The position numbers were made by a program, and so were the translations under genes. 64,000 bases of DNA from Neostapfia colusana (Eukaryota > Streptophyta > Magnoliopsida > Poales > Poaceae): NCBI GenBank assembly GCA_030760725.1, contig JASWHV010000011.1, positions 19,803,501 through 19,867,500 of the forward strand, given 5' to 3'. Under the pieces are notes generated by a model that worked only from the letters and a program-made list of their open reading frames with translations, was not told where the DNA came from and made no database searches. Below, piece after piece: positions 11,907 through 21,687 of this stretch. The stretch's first letter is position 1. Each line of letters opens with the position of its first letter.

Positions 11907-11914
11907 TATAAAAA
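11907..11914 (+). promoter_or_regulatory. TATA box of the A3 5' LTR
   Basis: TATAAAAA in CCGTCTATAAAAACCCC. It is conserved with A2 (10188-10195). Transcription would start about 30 bp on, near 11940. In A1 the equivalent sequence has changed to TTTAAAC-like. Confidence 0.65.
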
Positions 11915-13481
11915 CCCCGGAACCGTCCCGTTTTCCCCCACGATCCGCCGATTTTCTCTCCGGTGAGAACCCGAGCCCCTTCGGCGAATTCTGCTCGATC
12001 TACGCTCGGGAATTCTGATCTAACTCCCTGGTCTTGATCCACCGCCTCCGGGGAACCTTGCAGGTGCAGAAAATTCAGTGATTTGCGGTTCAAACACAGC
12101 GCTGACGAGCCTCGCCGTGAATTCACCTCGGACCTCGTCGCCGATCGCTTTTCGGGACCTCCGAGCTCAAGAAAACCCCCGAGGTGAGATCCCCGACCTC
12201 CCCTCTACCGATCTATGCCATAAAATTACAGTTCTAGGAAGAATTTACGAAGACCCGAAACTCTCCGGCGAGATAGCCGCCTCTCGCCGCCGTGCGCCGC
12301 CGGGCAGCGCCGTCCGCGCTCGATCAGAGCGACGTGGCCGCTTGTGCGCCGTTTATTTTATATCGCACGGTAGAGTTTAAATCCCCGCGTACCGGTTCGA
12401 TGTTATAATCTCAGCCGTCTGTTTTAAATCGGACGGTCCACGTCAGCCCCGCGTTATAAAGGCTGGAATTCTTACGCGCTACCCCCTGGGGTTCTCGGAA
12501 AATAAGAGCTAGCCCCGGAAACTTCTGATCTAGCCCCTGGAACTTCAGAAAACCATGTAAATTCATTTAAAAATCAGTTTTAGCCCCTGGACTAAATAAA
12601 AATTAGGAAAACCCCTCTGTTAAGTGTAGCTAGACCCCTGGAAGTTCTTAAAATAATATAATGGACCCTGTAGTGGGGTGAGTTTACCTTTTTAACCCTA
12701 GTTAATATTAAAGTTAGGAATTTGAATATGTGGCTAGCATTTAAAATCTAAAAGGTGGGACAAACATATTGTCAAAGACAAACTAAAAACTTTCCCAGTA
12801 CTTAGAAAACCTTGGAGTGAGATAAAAATAGATTTTTGGCTTAAATGAATCTGTTTAATTGATTAATCACATTTATTGGTTATAGCGACACATTTTTAAG
12901 TATAGAATAATTCTGAAAATTTGTAAAATAAATGTAAAACAGTTCACATCAGAAGAGAAGTTCAAAAATATATTATTTAATATTTTAGACCCAAAACCTA
13001 TTCTGTTTAGATGAGGTGTCTTACTATTTTCATAATAAAGTGCACATTTAGGCATAGGAAATAAATCTGAAAATATAGCAAACTAGGTAGGAATAACTAG
13101 AAAATGATAAATGAAGTTTCCAAAATCCAAAGAATTCAGTTTAGGGTTGGTTAAAGGTTTGAAGACACATATGAAGTGGGAAAATACCTTTCATGCACAC
13201 TTGGTAGCTAAAATGTGTATCCATTAAATATAAGGGATTTATTTAAATTAAAAATTCATATATAGTATGCCAACATGAATATGAATACAAAAGTAGAAAT
13301 CATATACACATGTTTAAAAGTGCATGTAAGCCAAAAATCAACACACATAGAGTAACCACAACACATAGAATTTGTGAATGGCTTTCATAAATGTGAATGT
13401 GTGGTTTATATGAAGTGGAAGTGTGAACTATATCTTATGGATTATTGCTTTTCTTTTGCTATGTGTGATGGTATGATGTAG

Positions 13482-13550
13482 AACCTGCTCCAGAGCAAGT
13501 TCTTCCTTTCCAAGATCAGGACTACCCATTCCAAGGGCAGCAGGAAGGAG
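13482..13550 (+). other. Putative LTR-encoded acidic exon 2, copy A3
   Basis: It follows GGTATGATGTAG and ends at the donor GGAG|GCAAGTG. The 69-nt phase-1 frame reads EPAPEQVLPFQDQDYPF and on. Differences from A1 and A2 are mainly at third codon positions. The intron to exon 3 is about 1,099 bp after removing the nested B1. Confidence 0.5.
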
Positions 13551-16095
13551 GCAAGTGTCCTTGACCACTTTGATCCTATGCTAGGATGTGTAGCTAGAGT
13601 TATTTGTATTGTCAAATTAAAATATGAAACCCATACTAGGATGTTTCCCTAGAATTGCATTACCTTGTTGTAAGGGCCTCAGTTTTTGACACACATTTGC
13701 AGTGTTCATCACCACACCACACACCTCATTTGAGGAAGAATGATGAACACAAATGAAGAGCAAGTAACAATTATCAACATGCTCATTAGAGAACAAACTT
13801 ACACATTGCAAAAGTGGTATTTCCCACATGTGATATAGATGGGCTGGACATATGAAAACTTCTACACTTTACTAAGGATGTCCCAGCCAAGTTTCACCCA
13901 AATTCAAAACCTTTTGAGGTCAGTTTGGGTATAGTTAGGAAGAGGGCAGTTTGAAACCTTATTCAAATTCAAACTGTTTTTATCCCATGAATTTAAAAGT
14001 GGAAGGCATATTCTTACTCAGCACATTTTTGTGAGCTCACACACCAATTTTCACTCCATTTGGAGTTGCTCTTGACATGAGCTAAAGGGGAGAAATTCAA
14101 ACTTTATTTGAATTTCAAACTGAACTTGTGCTGAAATTCATTCAAACCAAACCTCATTTGAACTTGGATCAATTCAAATGGCTCATGGGTGAATAATTTG
14201 AATTGCCAAGGGTAGTATGGGGTTCACTGTTTACAAAAGTGATTAGGAGTAAATTTCAGAGGTTAAAATGGGGGGTGGGACCCACATGTCAGCCTCTACT
14301 TCAACACAAACCGACTGAAACACAGCTCAATCGGTTCCCGGGTGCAGTGTGCGCGCGCCACCGAGGGGGGCAGCCGGCGCCAGCTCCTGCTGCGCGCCCC
14401 AAGCCGGAGACCAGTCGCCGGGCTACTTATCCCCTCCCCGGCGTGCTCCGATCGCCCATTCCCCGAGCTGCCGACATACTCGGCCTGTTCTTCCACTGCA
14501 ACCGCCGCCGCTCGAGCTCGCGCTTGATCAAGCCGATCACTCGCGAGCACAGCCTCCTCCACAGCAAAACGGCACCAAGAGGTCGTGAGCAACCTCCTAG
14601 ACCCCGTGTTGTCCAGTGAGCAAGCGTCCTCGAGCTGTACGAGCCATTTCTCCGGCGAGCCGAACATCGCCGCCGATCGGGCTCCCGTGGACAGCACGGC
14701 ACAGCCGTTGTCACGTCCTCTTCTCTACACAAGAAAGGTGCGTGATTGTATGTAGATGGAGTAGCCGAAAGCCGTTTGGCGATTGATCAACCCTCGGCCG
14801 AGAATTTCCAAATTTACTCTTGATCAGTTCATAAGGACCGAGCTCACCTTCGGGTGAAATTCGTGCTCTATGCACGAGGGTTGGACGAGCTCGTTACCTA
14901 GTAGCTTCTACGCACGATAGCGCCCACGCTCGAACTGGAATTAGAGAAAACCATCGAGAATCGGCCATGATATGGCTGTTTTCCCCGCCGCCATGGCTGA
15001 ACACCTCGGCTCACCGTCGAGAGCCTAGTTGCCGGTATTTCTAGCTTCCACCCAGCCCTGGTTCGTGTTTCCCATGCTCTACTGATGCTCTCCGACCGAT
15101 TTCCGGTCGATTTGGTGCACGGGAGAGCGGGACCGACCTCACCAGAACCCTAGCAGGTGCTGTCATCGGTGCGCACGGGTTTCCGGTCATCGCCGGCGAC
15201 CGGCGACCCCACCATCGAGTCCAGGGGGTCAGTAAAGGGGCAGGCGGCAAGTTTCGGGCCGGGGGGTGGCCGGGAACTCAGTTCCGGCGAGGGTCGCCGG
15301 AGATCGCCGCCGCCGCGCAGTTCGCGCGAGGAGGGAGACGACGCACTGTGTGCGGGGCCCACAAGCCAGAGTTTAAACTTTTTCCCGAATTTCAGTTTCA
15401 GTTCAAACTTCAAATCCTTATAACTTTGGCTAGAAAGCTCCAAATTGAGTGAAACAAATTTTGCTGGATTCAGCTCTCCGAGTACTTTCCAGCAAATCAA
15501 GTTTCACTTCATGAAAACCATTAATTTTCCAGAATTAATTCCTCAAAGTTTAAACTGTTAGGAATTTTAACTGGAGAATCCTGTGGAGGAAAATCCTGAA
15601 ATTCTGCTGGGATATTCACCAAAATATCCCTGAACTACCATAAAAATTTCAGATCCATTTGAGCTCATTTAATACACCTAATGGTGTGATTAGTGAAACT
15701 GTTCCAGAGAAAATAGAAAATGTTCAGAAACATTTTCAGAATTTTCTCTGAAATTGTTTAGCTCATATCTTTAGTTAGGGACTTCCAAATTAAGTGAGAC
15801 CAACTCCATTAGAACCCTCTGAAAATCTAGTTTTCAGAAAGTCATAGTTTGTCTCATGAAAATTCCTACAACACCCTAAGAGTTCCAATTAAGGTCAAGG
15901 ACATAATTAATTGTGGAGGGCTCAAATGAGCTTTCCTGCAACTAAAACTTGACCAAGTCTCTGTTTAGGTTGTAACCAAGCCACAGTAAAAGTTTAACAG
16001 TCATTAGGTCTGTCTAGCAAAGGTTATAGACTTCACAACTTCAAAGATAATACAAATGCATTTAAATTAATAAATACATTGCTCTTATCATGTAG

Positions 16096-16176
16096 TCGCT
16101 AAGGTCGAGGAGGAACCCGAAGTCCTAGACTTCGTTACTCCGGAGGAACAGCTAGCCTACGACCAAGAGCAGCAAG
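16096..16176 (+). other. Putative LTR-encoded acidic exon 2, copy B1
   Basis: Acceptor TTATCATGTAG, donor CAAG|GCAAGC, 81 nt, phase 1 at both ends. It reads AKVEEEPEVLDFVTPEEQ and on. The other two frames hold stops. Confidence 0.5.
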
Positions 16177-17266
16177 GCAAGCTCCGGTTTGCATTAACCA
16201 TTTTACAAATTTTTATTGTTTTGAGCACATACTTGTTTCCTTTATTCTGTGCATTAGAGTCTTGTTTAGAAACCCCACTGCATAGCCAAGAAAACCATGG
16301 ATTGGGGTTTAGGATTGCAAACCCCGTTAGCCACTGCATTGCTAGGATAGAGTAGGATTCGGTACAAGTCGAGTAGTTGGAACTACTCGCGAGAATAGGC
16401 TAGAGGCACATTGCTCGGGTAGAGATAGCACATGATACACATGGCAAGAAAATGAGACCGAGCGGAGAGTAAGGGCAGCAGGACTTTGGGGCCTGTGTGC
16501 TGTAGCTCCGCTTGTGTCGATTGAGGACCGAGCCGTGTGCGGGCCTGTTGAACAAGCTAGAACAGTACCGAAGACCTACCGGCTATATGGGAACCGGGAA
16601 ACTGATGTAACTCGGTTAGCTGGGTATTGAGGCATTGCCCGTCGTTCAGAGGGTAGGTTGAGAGCTCGAGGTGTAAATCGGCTGGCGGCACAGAGATGCG
16701 CGTGCAGAGACCTCTTGCTCGGGACGATGGGACCGGTTCAATATTTGGCTAACGGGTGAAAGGTAGTCGCGTACGGCGTCCGTGATGGTTGTTGTAGGCA
16801 ACATCGAGTACGGGCGTACGTGACGGGTTGTTCGGGTAACCCTGCAGGAGTAAATCGATTATAATCGCCGTCCCTCGCGGTCAGTGAGTACCACTTGTTC
16901 ACTGTACCGTGACGTAGAATGAACAGGCTAGTTACATGTTAAAATATTGCTGATTGAAAGATGGACATTGATTGTTAATAATATGCTGTATCTTAGAGCT
17001 AACTAAAGTTCTTTTCAATTTGGGCAAAGTACATGAGAGAAATGAGTTTCTTGTTTGATTGCGGCTCTCTCATGTGCCTTAGCGTAAGGTTCTCCACAAC
17101 CAGCTGCTAAAACTTGAAAGTAAGGTTCTACTAATTAGGCGAGTCCTTGCAAATGATTTTTACCTCATTTAACCCATTACCCTCATGTAGAAGTTCCATG
17201 TTTAGGTGAGACGGGTCAGACTTGCTGAGCCTTCGTGCTCACTGCTTGTGTTTGAAGCTTTTGCAG

Positions 17267-17355
17267 GGTTCTATGAGGAAGGGACTCCCGAAGAGGAGAC
17301 GGAACCCCAGGAGGGGAACCCCGTCGAGTGGGAGTCGTGCACGCCGCAGAGTTAG
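17267..17355 (+). other. Putative LTR-encoded acidic exon 3, copy B1
   Basis: It follows the acceptor GCTTTTGCAG. The frame opens FYEEGTPEEETEP and closes VEWESCTPQS before TAG. B2 and B3 carry the same 89 nt with no indels, and C LTRs end in the related CTPQ. The GC-AG intron from exon 2 is 1,090 bp, with Gly across the joint. Confidence 0.55.
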
Positions 17356-17475
17356 TGTGCGTGTGTGCTAGCAAGGACACGTTCAAGGGCTGAACGTGCA
17401 CTTGATGCTTAGTCTACGCCCGCGAGTGTGGACTAAACTTATTTTGATGTAAACATGTTCATAAAATGTTTATGT

Positions 17476-17481
17476 AATAAA
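17476..17481 (+). promoter_or_regulatory. Poly(A) signal in B1
   Basis: AATAAA lies 121 bp after the exon 3 stop and about 100 bp before the LTR end, as expected for termination near the LTR end. Confidence 0.45.
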
Positions 17482-18570
17482 ATTTCCGCTTCCGCTTTGT
17501 ACCTTTGTCGTGTGTTATACGGTGCTGTGCAACGCAACACCCCTCAGCATGATCCTGGCTCGACAGGACCAATGGGGTCGTGTCACTTGTTTCCTTGTAG
17601 CTTGGGTTGGGATTCATTTTATCATGTCATTTATTTACATGCTTATTCTTAGCCACGCTTAGAATGGGATATTTGGGATATGAGATCATCAGTTTATTTT
17701 ACCATACTCTTGAATGAGATGTTGTGAGTTATGTAGATGTAGGGATCAAGGCAAGTTGGATGTTTTGGTTGGTGCTGGGTGCACGAGACTCGGGTTTGTG
17801 TTTAGTACTTGCCTGGATCCTAAGGACCGGTTCATGAAGCATGTAACCTGGCTTTACCGTGCCAACCACATGCTGAGATGGGGCAGCTTGGCCAATTAAT
17901 TAGGTGTATCCCCGGCATAGTATGGGTGTGTTGGATGGTGCGGGGAATAGGTGTCAGCTGGACTACCATATGAACCGCAAGGCTCAAGAGGGGGCCACTG
18001 CAGCGGGGTTGGAGCCTCTTGTATGCTTTTAGGGGTGAAACCTCAGTGGGCCCACGCACGTCGGGAATCCCTTTGTAAAGGCTTCGTAGTGATCTCCTGG
18101 CTACACACCTGGGAAGTGTGAATGTGGTTGTGGCCACTGGCAGAATGGAGGTTCTTTTAGTCCACCCGGCAACGGGGGGGGTGAAATCACTACATGTGGG
18201 TACAGTGGTGCAAACTCTGCAGAGTTAAAACTGTCATGACAGCCGTGCTCACGGTCAAGAGCGGCTTGGACTTATTCATGATTAGAGAATGATGGATTTG
18301 GAAGTTGAGGATGTTAAGCGGGAAGCTTAACATTGGAGATGAGACTATGTTTATTTGATAATGATGATGGGTTGAGGGATTGGGAATCATTTCACCCGTG
18401 TAGTAATGTAGGTGCTTAATAAGCTAAGGTGATAGGTATTAATTGCGTAGTGCTTTAACCATGAGTTCAATCTCCCCTTGCTCTAGCCATGCATGACATA
18501 ACTTTCCCACACTTGCTGAGTACCATTGGTACTCAACCATGCATATTTGTTGGTTTGTATTGCTGCTCAG

Positions 18571-18629
18571 GTCAAGAAAATGAGGTGGTGTATAATGATC
18601 AAGACTTTGTAACCGAAGAAGGTTTCTAG
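18571..18629 (+). other. Putative LTR-encoded acidic exon 3, copy A3
   Basis: Acceptor TTGCTGCTCAG. The 59-nt frame reads QENEVVYNDQDFVTEEGF and then TAG. It aligns codon for codon with A2 (7459-7401). Confidence 0.5.
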
Positions 18630-18879
18630 GTTCATGGAGTCCCCGGGCAACGCCTGTGACGGAGCCCCCAAGAATAATATTCCGCTGCTAGTTTATTTAC
18701 TTGTGATGAACTTATTATTGTCCATTGAGACATTTGCTATGTAAGACTTATTTACATTCGACACCTGGCTTGTAACAAATGATGCTTCACTATTTGTCAT
18801 CACATGTATGAGAAAATGATCCTGGCATACATGTGCTATTCACTTGGTTGTTCTTCGGAAAAACCGGGTGAGACAGAAG

Positions 18880-18891
18880 TGGTATCAGAGC
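18880..18891 (+). other. Primer binding site of A3
   Basis: TGGTATCAGAGC, complementary to the initiator tRNA-Met 3' end, lies four bases (GAAG) after the LTR end. Confidence 0.9.
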
Positions 18892-19093
18892 TAAGGTTGC
18901 CCGTAGGAACATGGACCTAGGTAGAAATGGACGTATTTAAGGGCCCTATTTTCTTAAAAACTATTATTCAAGGTGTGTGTTGAAAAGTGTTATTTAATGG
19001 AGTCACTTTCTTCATCTTACCCCAACTTTCATTCAAAATAGGATTTTTGTTTAAAAGTTTATCTAACCTGAGTTTAAATGCTTTTTGTTTTAG

Positions 19094-19873
19094 ATGGTTC
19101 GCATGATTCGCACCGCTCGCAAGTCCACAGGAGGGAGAGTTCCCGTAGTTGCCCTTGCCCAAAGAGAGAAGAGCCGTCCGGTGACGTACCTTTCCTACGG
19201 ATTGGCAGTAGGAGGCTTGTGACGCCGTCTTCGACGTATGCTCCAAGCCGCCGGCAATACGAGCAAGCTAATCATACACTATAGCTCCACCAGGACCATC
19301 CATGAGAAGAGAGAAGAATGGAGTTCAGAGATGAGGATTATCCACGAAAATCAGCTGCTCAAGATCCACCGCTCTCCAGCTTGTCGAGCGACACAAGTCA
19401 ATGCGGAGAAGGATGTCACCTGGGAGGCCATCACCTGCCAGAGTCACATCTATCGTCGCCACCTGGACAGGACTGAGTACATGTATGTCCTCCAGCGTGA
19501 GAGTGGTACCACGGAGTACAAGTACCCACCAGTGCAGCAAGGGACTTCCCATGAGCACATGGACTTGTGCTTGGAGTATGCTGCTATGCTCAGCACTCGA
19601 CTGCAGGAGTGTCAGCAAGAGCTTCAGGATGTTCGGGACACCCTGAGGGAAACGGAGGCGTTGCTGCGAGCCTGCTTGAGGGCGAGAGAAAGAGGAGATG
19701 GGAATGAACTGTGTGTCACCGTGAATGATACATGGACTCCTGACTCCCCAGATCGCCGGGCGATCAGGCGTCGTCGCACTTCTCCACCAGCAGCCTCCCC
19801 ACCCAAAGCGGAGTCAGAAGGCAGCCGCAATAATGAGGAGGATCCCAAGGAGCCAGCTCAGGAATCCGAGTAG
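19094..19873 (+). pseudogene. orf0 with a histone H3-tail-like N-terminus (one in-frame stop)
   Basis: A 259-codon frame between the primer site and gag, broken only by TGA at 19220-19222, probably from CGA. The start is the ATG at 19094, directly after the acceptor-like TTTTTGTTTTAG. Residues 1-22 read MVRMIRTARKSTGG and on. They align without a gap to histone H3 counted from its Met, with 13 of 22 identical, including TARKSTGG (H3 residues 6-13). The middle (about residues 155-200) is predicted coiled coil by its heptad-like Leu/Glu pattern. The C-terminus is Arg-rich, then acidic. The function is unknown. An orf0 in this position is known from rice elements of related type, but I cannot say whether theirs carry this tail. 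Confidence 0.7.
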
Positions 19874-20177
19874 TGTACAGTCTTTCCCTCAGTTAGCAAG
19901 ATGTTGAATAGCCGAGTCGTTACCTTAGGAAATGGTGTGTTAGTGCTTGGTGTGTGTGTGACGTGAGTTGTGGAAGCCATGAGCAATTGTCCACAACCTC
20001 GTCTTCAGATGTTTTGCTTTGGTGTGTGAACCCACATGAAATAATAGTGCATTTATTTTTGTGAGATATGAACCTTCAGAAAAGTATAACAAAACTTCAA
20101 CACTCCAAAGTACAAACAAGTGAAAGTAGTGAGATAATACGTAATACTTTAAATTAACATTTGGTTGATCACGCTAG

Positions 20178-21687
20178 ATGGCCGGAAGAGGAAAAGGTCG
20201 TGCTGCCAACCCCGCCAACAACAACGATGAGGCCTGCAACCCTCATCTTTCTGGGAGCCAAGACAGGAGTGGAAGCCGTGAGGGAGTTGATCCAATCCAC
20301 CAAATGCTTGAAAATCAAAATCAGCTCATCCAGAACCTGACTCAAGTGGTGGCCAACTTGCATCAAGTTCCACCTCCACAAGCTACACCACGCCAACCAA
20401 GGTTGAGTGAGTTTCTAGGAACTCAACCTCCGAAGTTTGCAAGTGCTGCTGAACCTCTGGAGGCAGATGATTGGCTAAAGACCATTGAGAGCAAGATGAG
20501 GATCATACAGTGCCAAGGGTATGAGAGGGTGCTGTTTGCCTCTCATCAATTGCATGGACCTACTGCTGATTGGTGGACCGCCTACGTGGCCACCCATCAT
20601 GACCCTGAGAACATCACTTGGGAAGAGTTCAAGCGTAGCTTCCGCAACCATTACATACCAAGGGGTGAACTCAAAAACAAGAGGAAGGAGTTCTTGGGGC
20701 TGCAGCAAGGAAACATGACTGTGAGGGAATACCTCACTAAATTTACTCAACTCTCCCGTTATGCCCCACGGGATATAGAGACTGATGAGCAGAAACAGGA
20801 CTGTTTTGTGGAAGGACTTACCGCAGAAATGCAGTGTGCAATGTCCTCCAACGAGTATGAAAGCTTCCAAAAGATGGTGGACACAGCATTTGTGGTAGAA
20901 AGGAAGCTGAAGGCCTTGGAAAATGAGAACAAGAGGAAGGCCGGGTGGTCCCACCAAGCCTCAGGGAGCAACACCCGCCCACGTCTGATGCAGCAAACCG
21001 CAGGGTAGACGAACCGTGCTGCGGTACCCTACTCAGCACCAAGAGAGTACAACCCGAACTACAGGCCTCCGTCAGCACCAATACAGCCACAATGTCATTT
21101 CGTACAGCAGCCTCGCCCTACATATCAACCTCGACCAGCAGTGCAAGGACCCCCAAACCAACCCCAAGACAGCAAAGGCCAGGCACCTAAGATTGGGGTG
21201 CAATGTTTCAACTGTGGTGAAGTGGGGCACTACGCCCATAAGTGCCCAAAGAAGAAGCCCGCGCAGCCGCAACAGCAGAACGTAATGAGAGGACGGGTGA
21301 ACCACGTCACCATGAAGGAAGCGCAAGAGGCACCTGACATGGTAGTTGGTATGTTTCCTGCAAATTTACACATTGCAACCCTGCTGTTTGATTCTGGTGC
21401 TACCCACTCGTTCATTGCTCAAGGGTTTGTTAAGAATCATGATCTAGCAACAACACAAATGAACCATATGCTAGCAGTAAACTCTCCAGGTGGAGAAATA
21501 AGGACAAGACAAGTGTGTCCCAAGGTGAATCTAGACATTAATGGGGTAGTATTTACTGCCAACCTCATAGTGATAGATTCCCAAGGGATCTATATTATTT
21601 TGGGCATGGACTGGTTGACCAAACATAAGGGAATCATCCATTGTTCGACCAGAACGGTGTAACTAACGCACCCTAGTGGCACAAAAA
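20178..21687 (+). pseudogene. gag: A3 gag and protease
   Basis: Gag forms the particle core; the aspartic protease would mature the polyprotein. The start ATG (20178, MAGRGKGRAANPANN) follows CACGCTAG. The gag core includes PPKFASAAEPLEADDWL and DWWTAYVATHHDPENITWEE, with a CCHC knuckle (CFNCGEVGHYAHKC, 21202-21243). The protease active site is DSGATHSF (Asp at 21390), followed by IILGMDWL. Breaks: TAG at 21006-21008 (CAG to TAG would explain it), TAA at 21660-21662, and an extra A in the run at 21682-21686 that shifts the frame before RT. Confidence 0.88.

Larger units (their letters stand above)
13669..17585 (+). mobile_element. Family B solo LTR (B1)
   Basis: It runs TGTAAGGGCCTCAG...GGGGTCGTGTCA, 3,917 bp, flanked by the exact 5-bp duplication CTTGT at 13664-13668 and 17586-17590. 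The flanks rejoin into an uninterrupted A LTR, as seen in A2 near 8,440. No primer site, gag or pol lies inside, so it is a solo LTR. It contains the shared GTGGGACCCACATGTCAGC motif (14275), a GC-rich leader with a donor at AAG|GTGCGTG (14736), both acidic exons and a poly(A) signal. Confidence 0.93.
11511..18875 (+). mobile_element. 5' LTR of A3, interrupted by B1
   Basis: It runs from TGTAACACCCCAAAATCC to GGGTGAGACA and is followed by GAAG and the primer site. Without B1 and its duplicated target the LTR is 3,443 bp, matching the 3,417 bp of A2. It carries a TATA box at 11907, an ATG-free GC-rich leader with a good donor at CCGAG|GTGAGATCC (about 12179), exon 2 at 13482-13550 and exon 3 at 18571-18629. 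Confidence 0.9.

Noticed and set aside
18880..18891. TGGTATCAGAGC as part of a tRNA gene
   Set aside because: It is only the primer complement next to LTR ends. No cloverleaf sequence surrounds any of the four copies.
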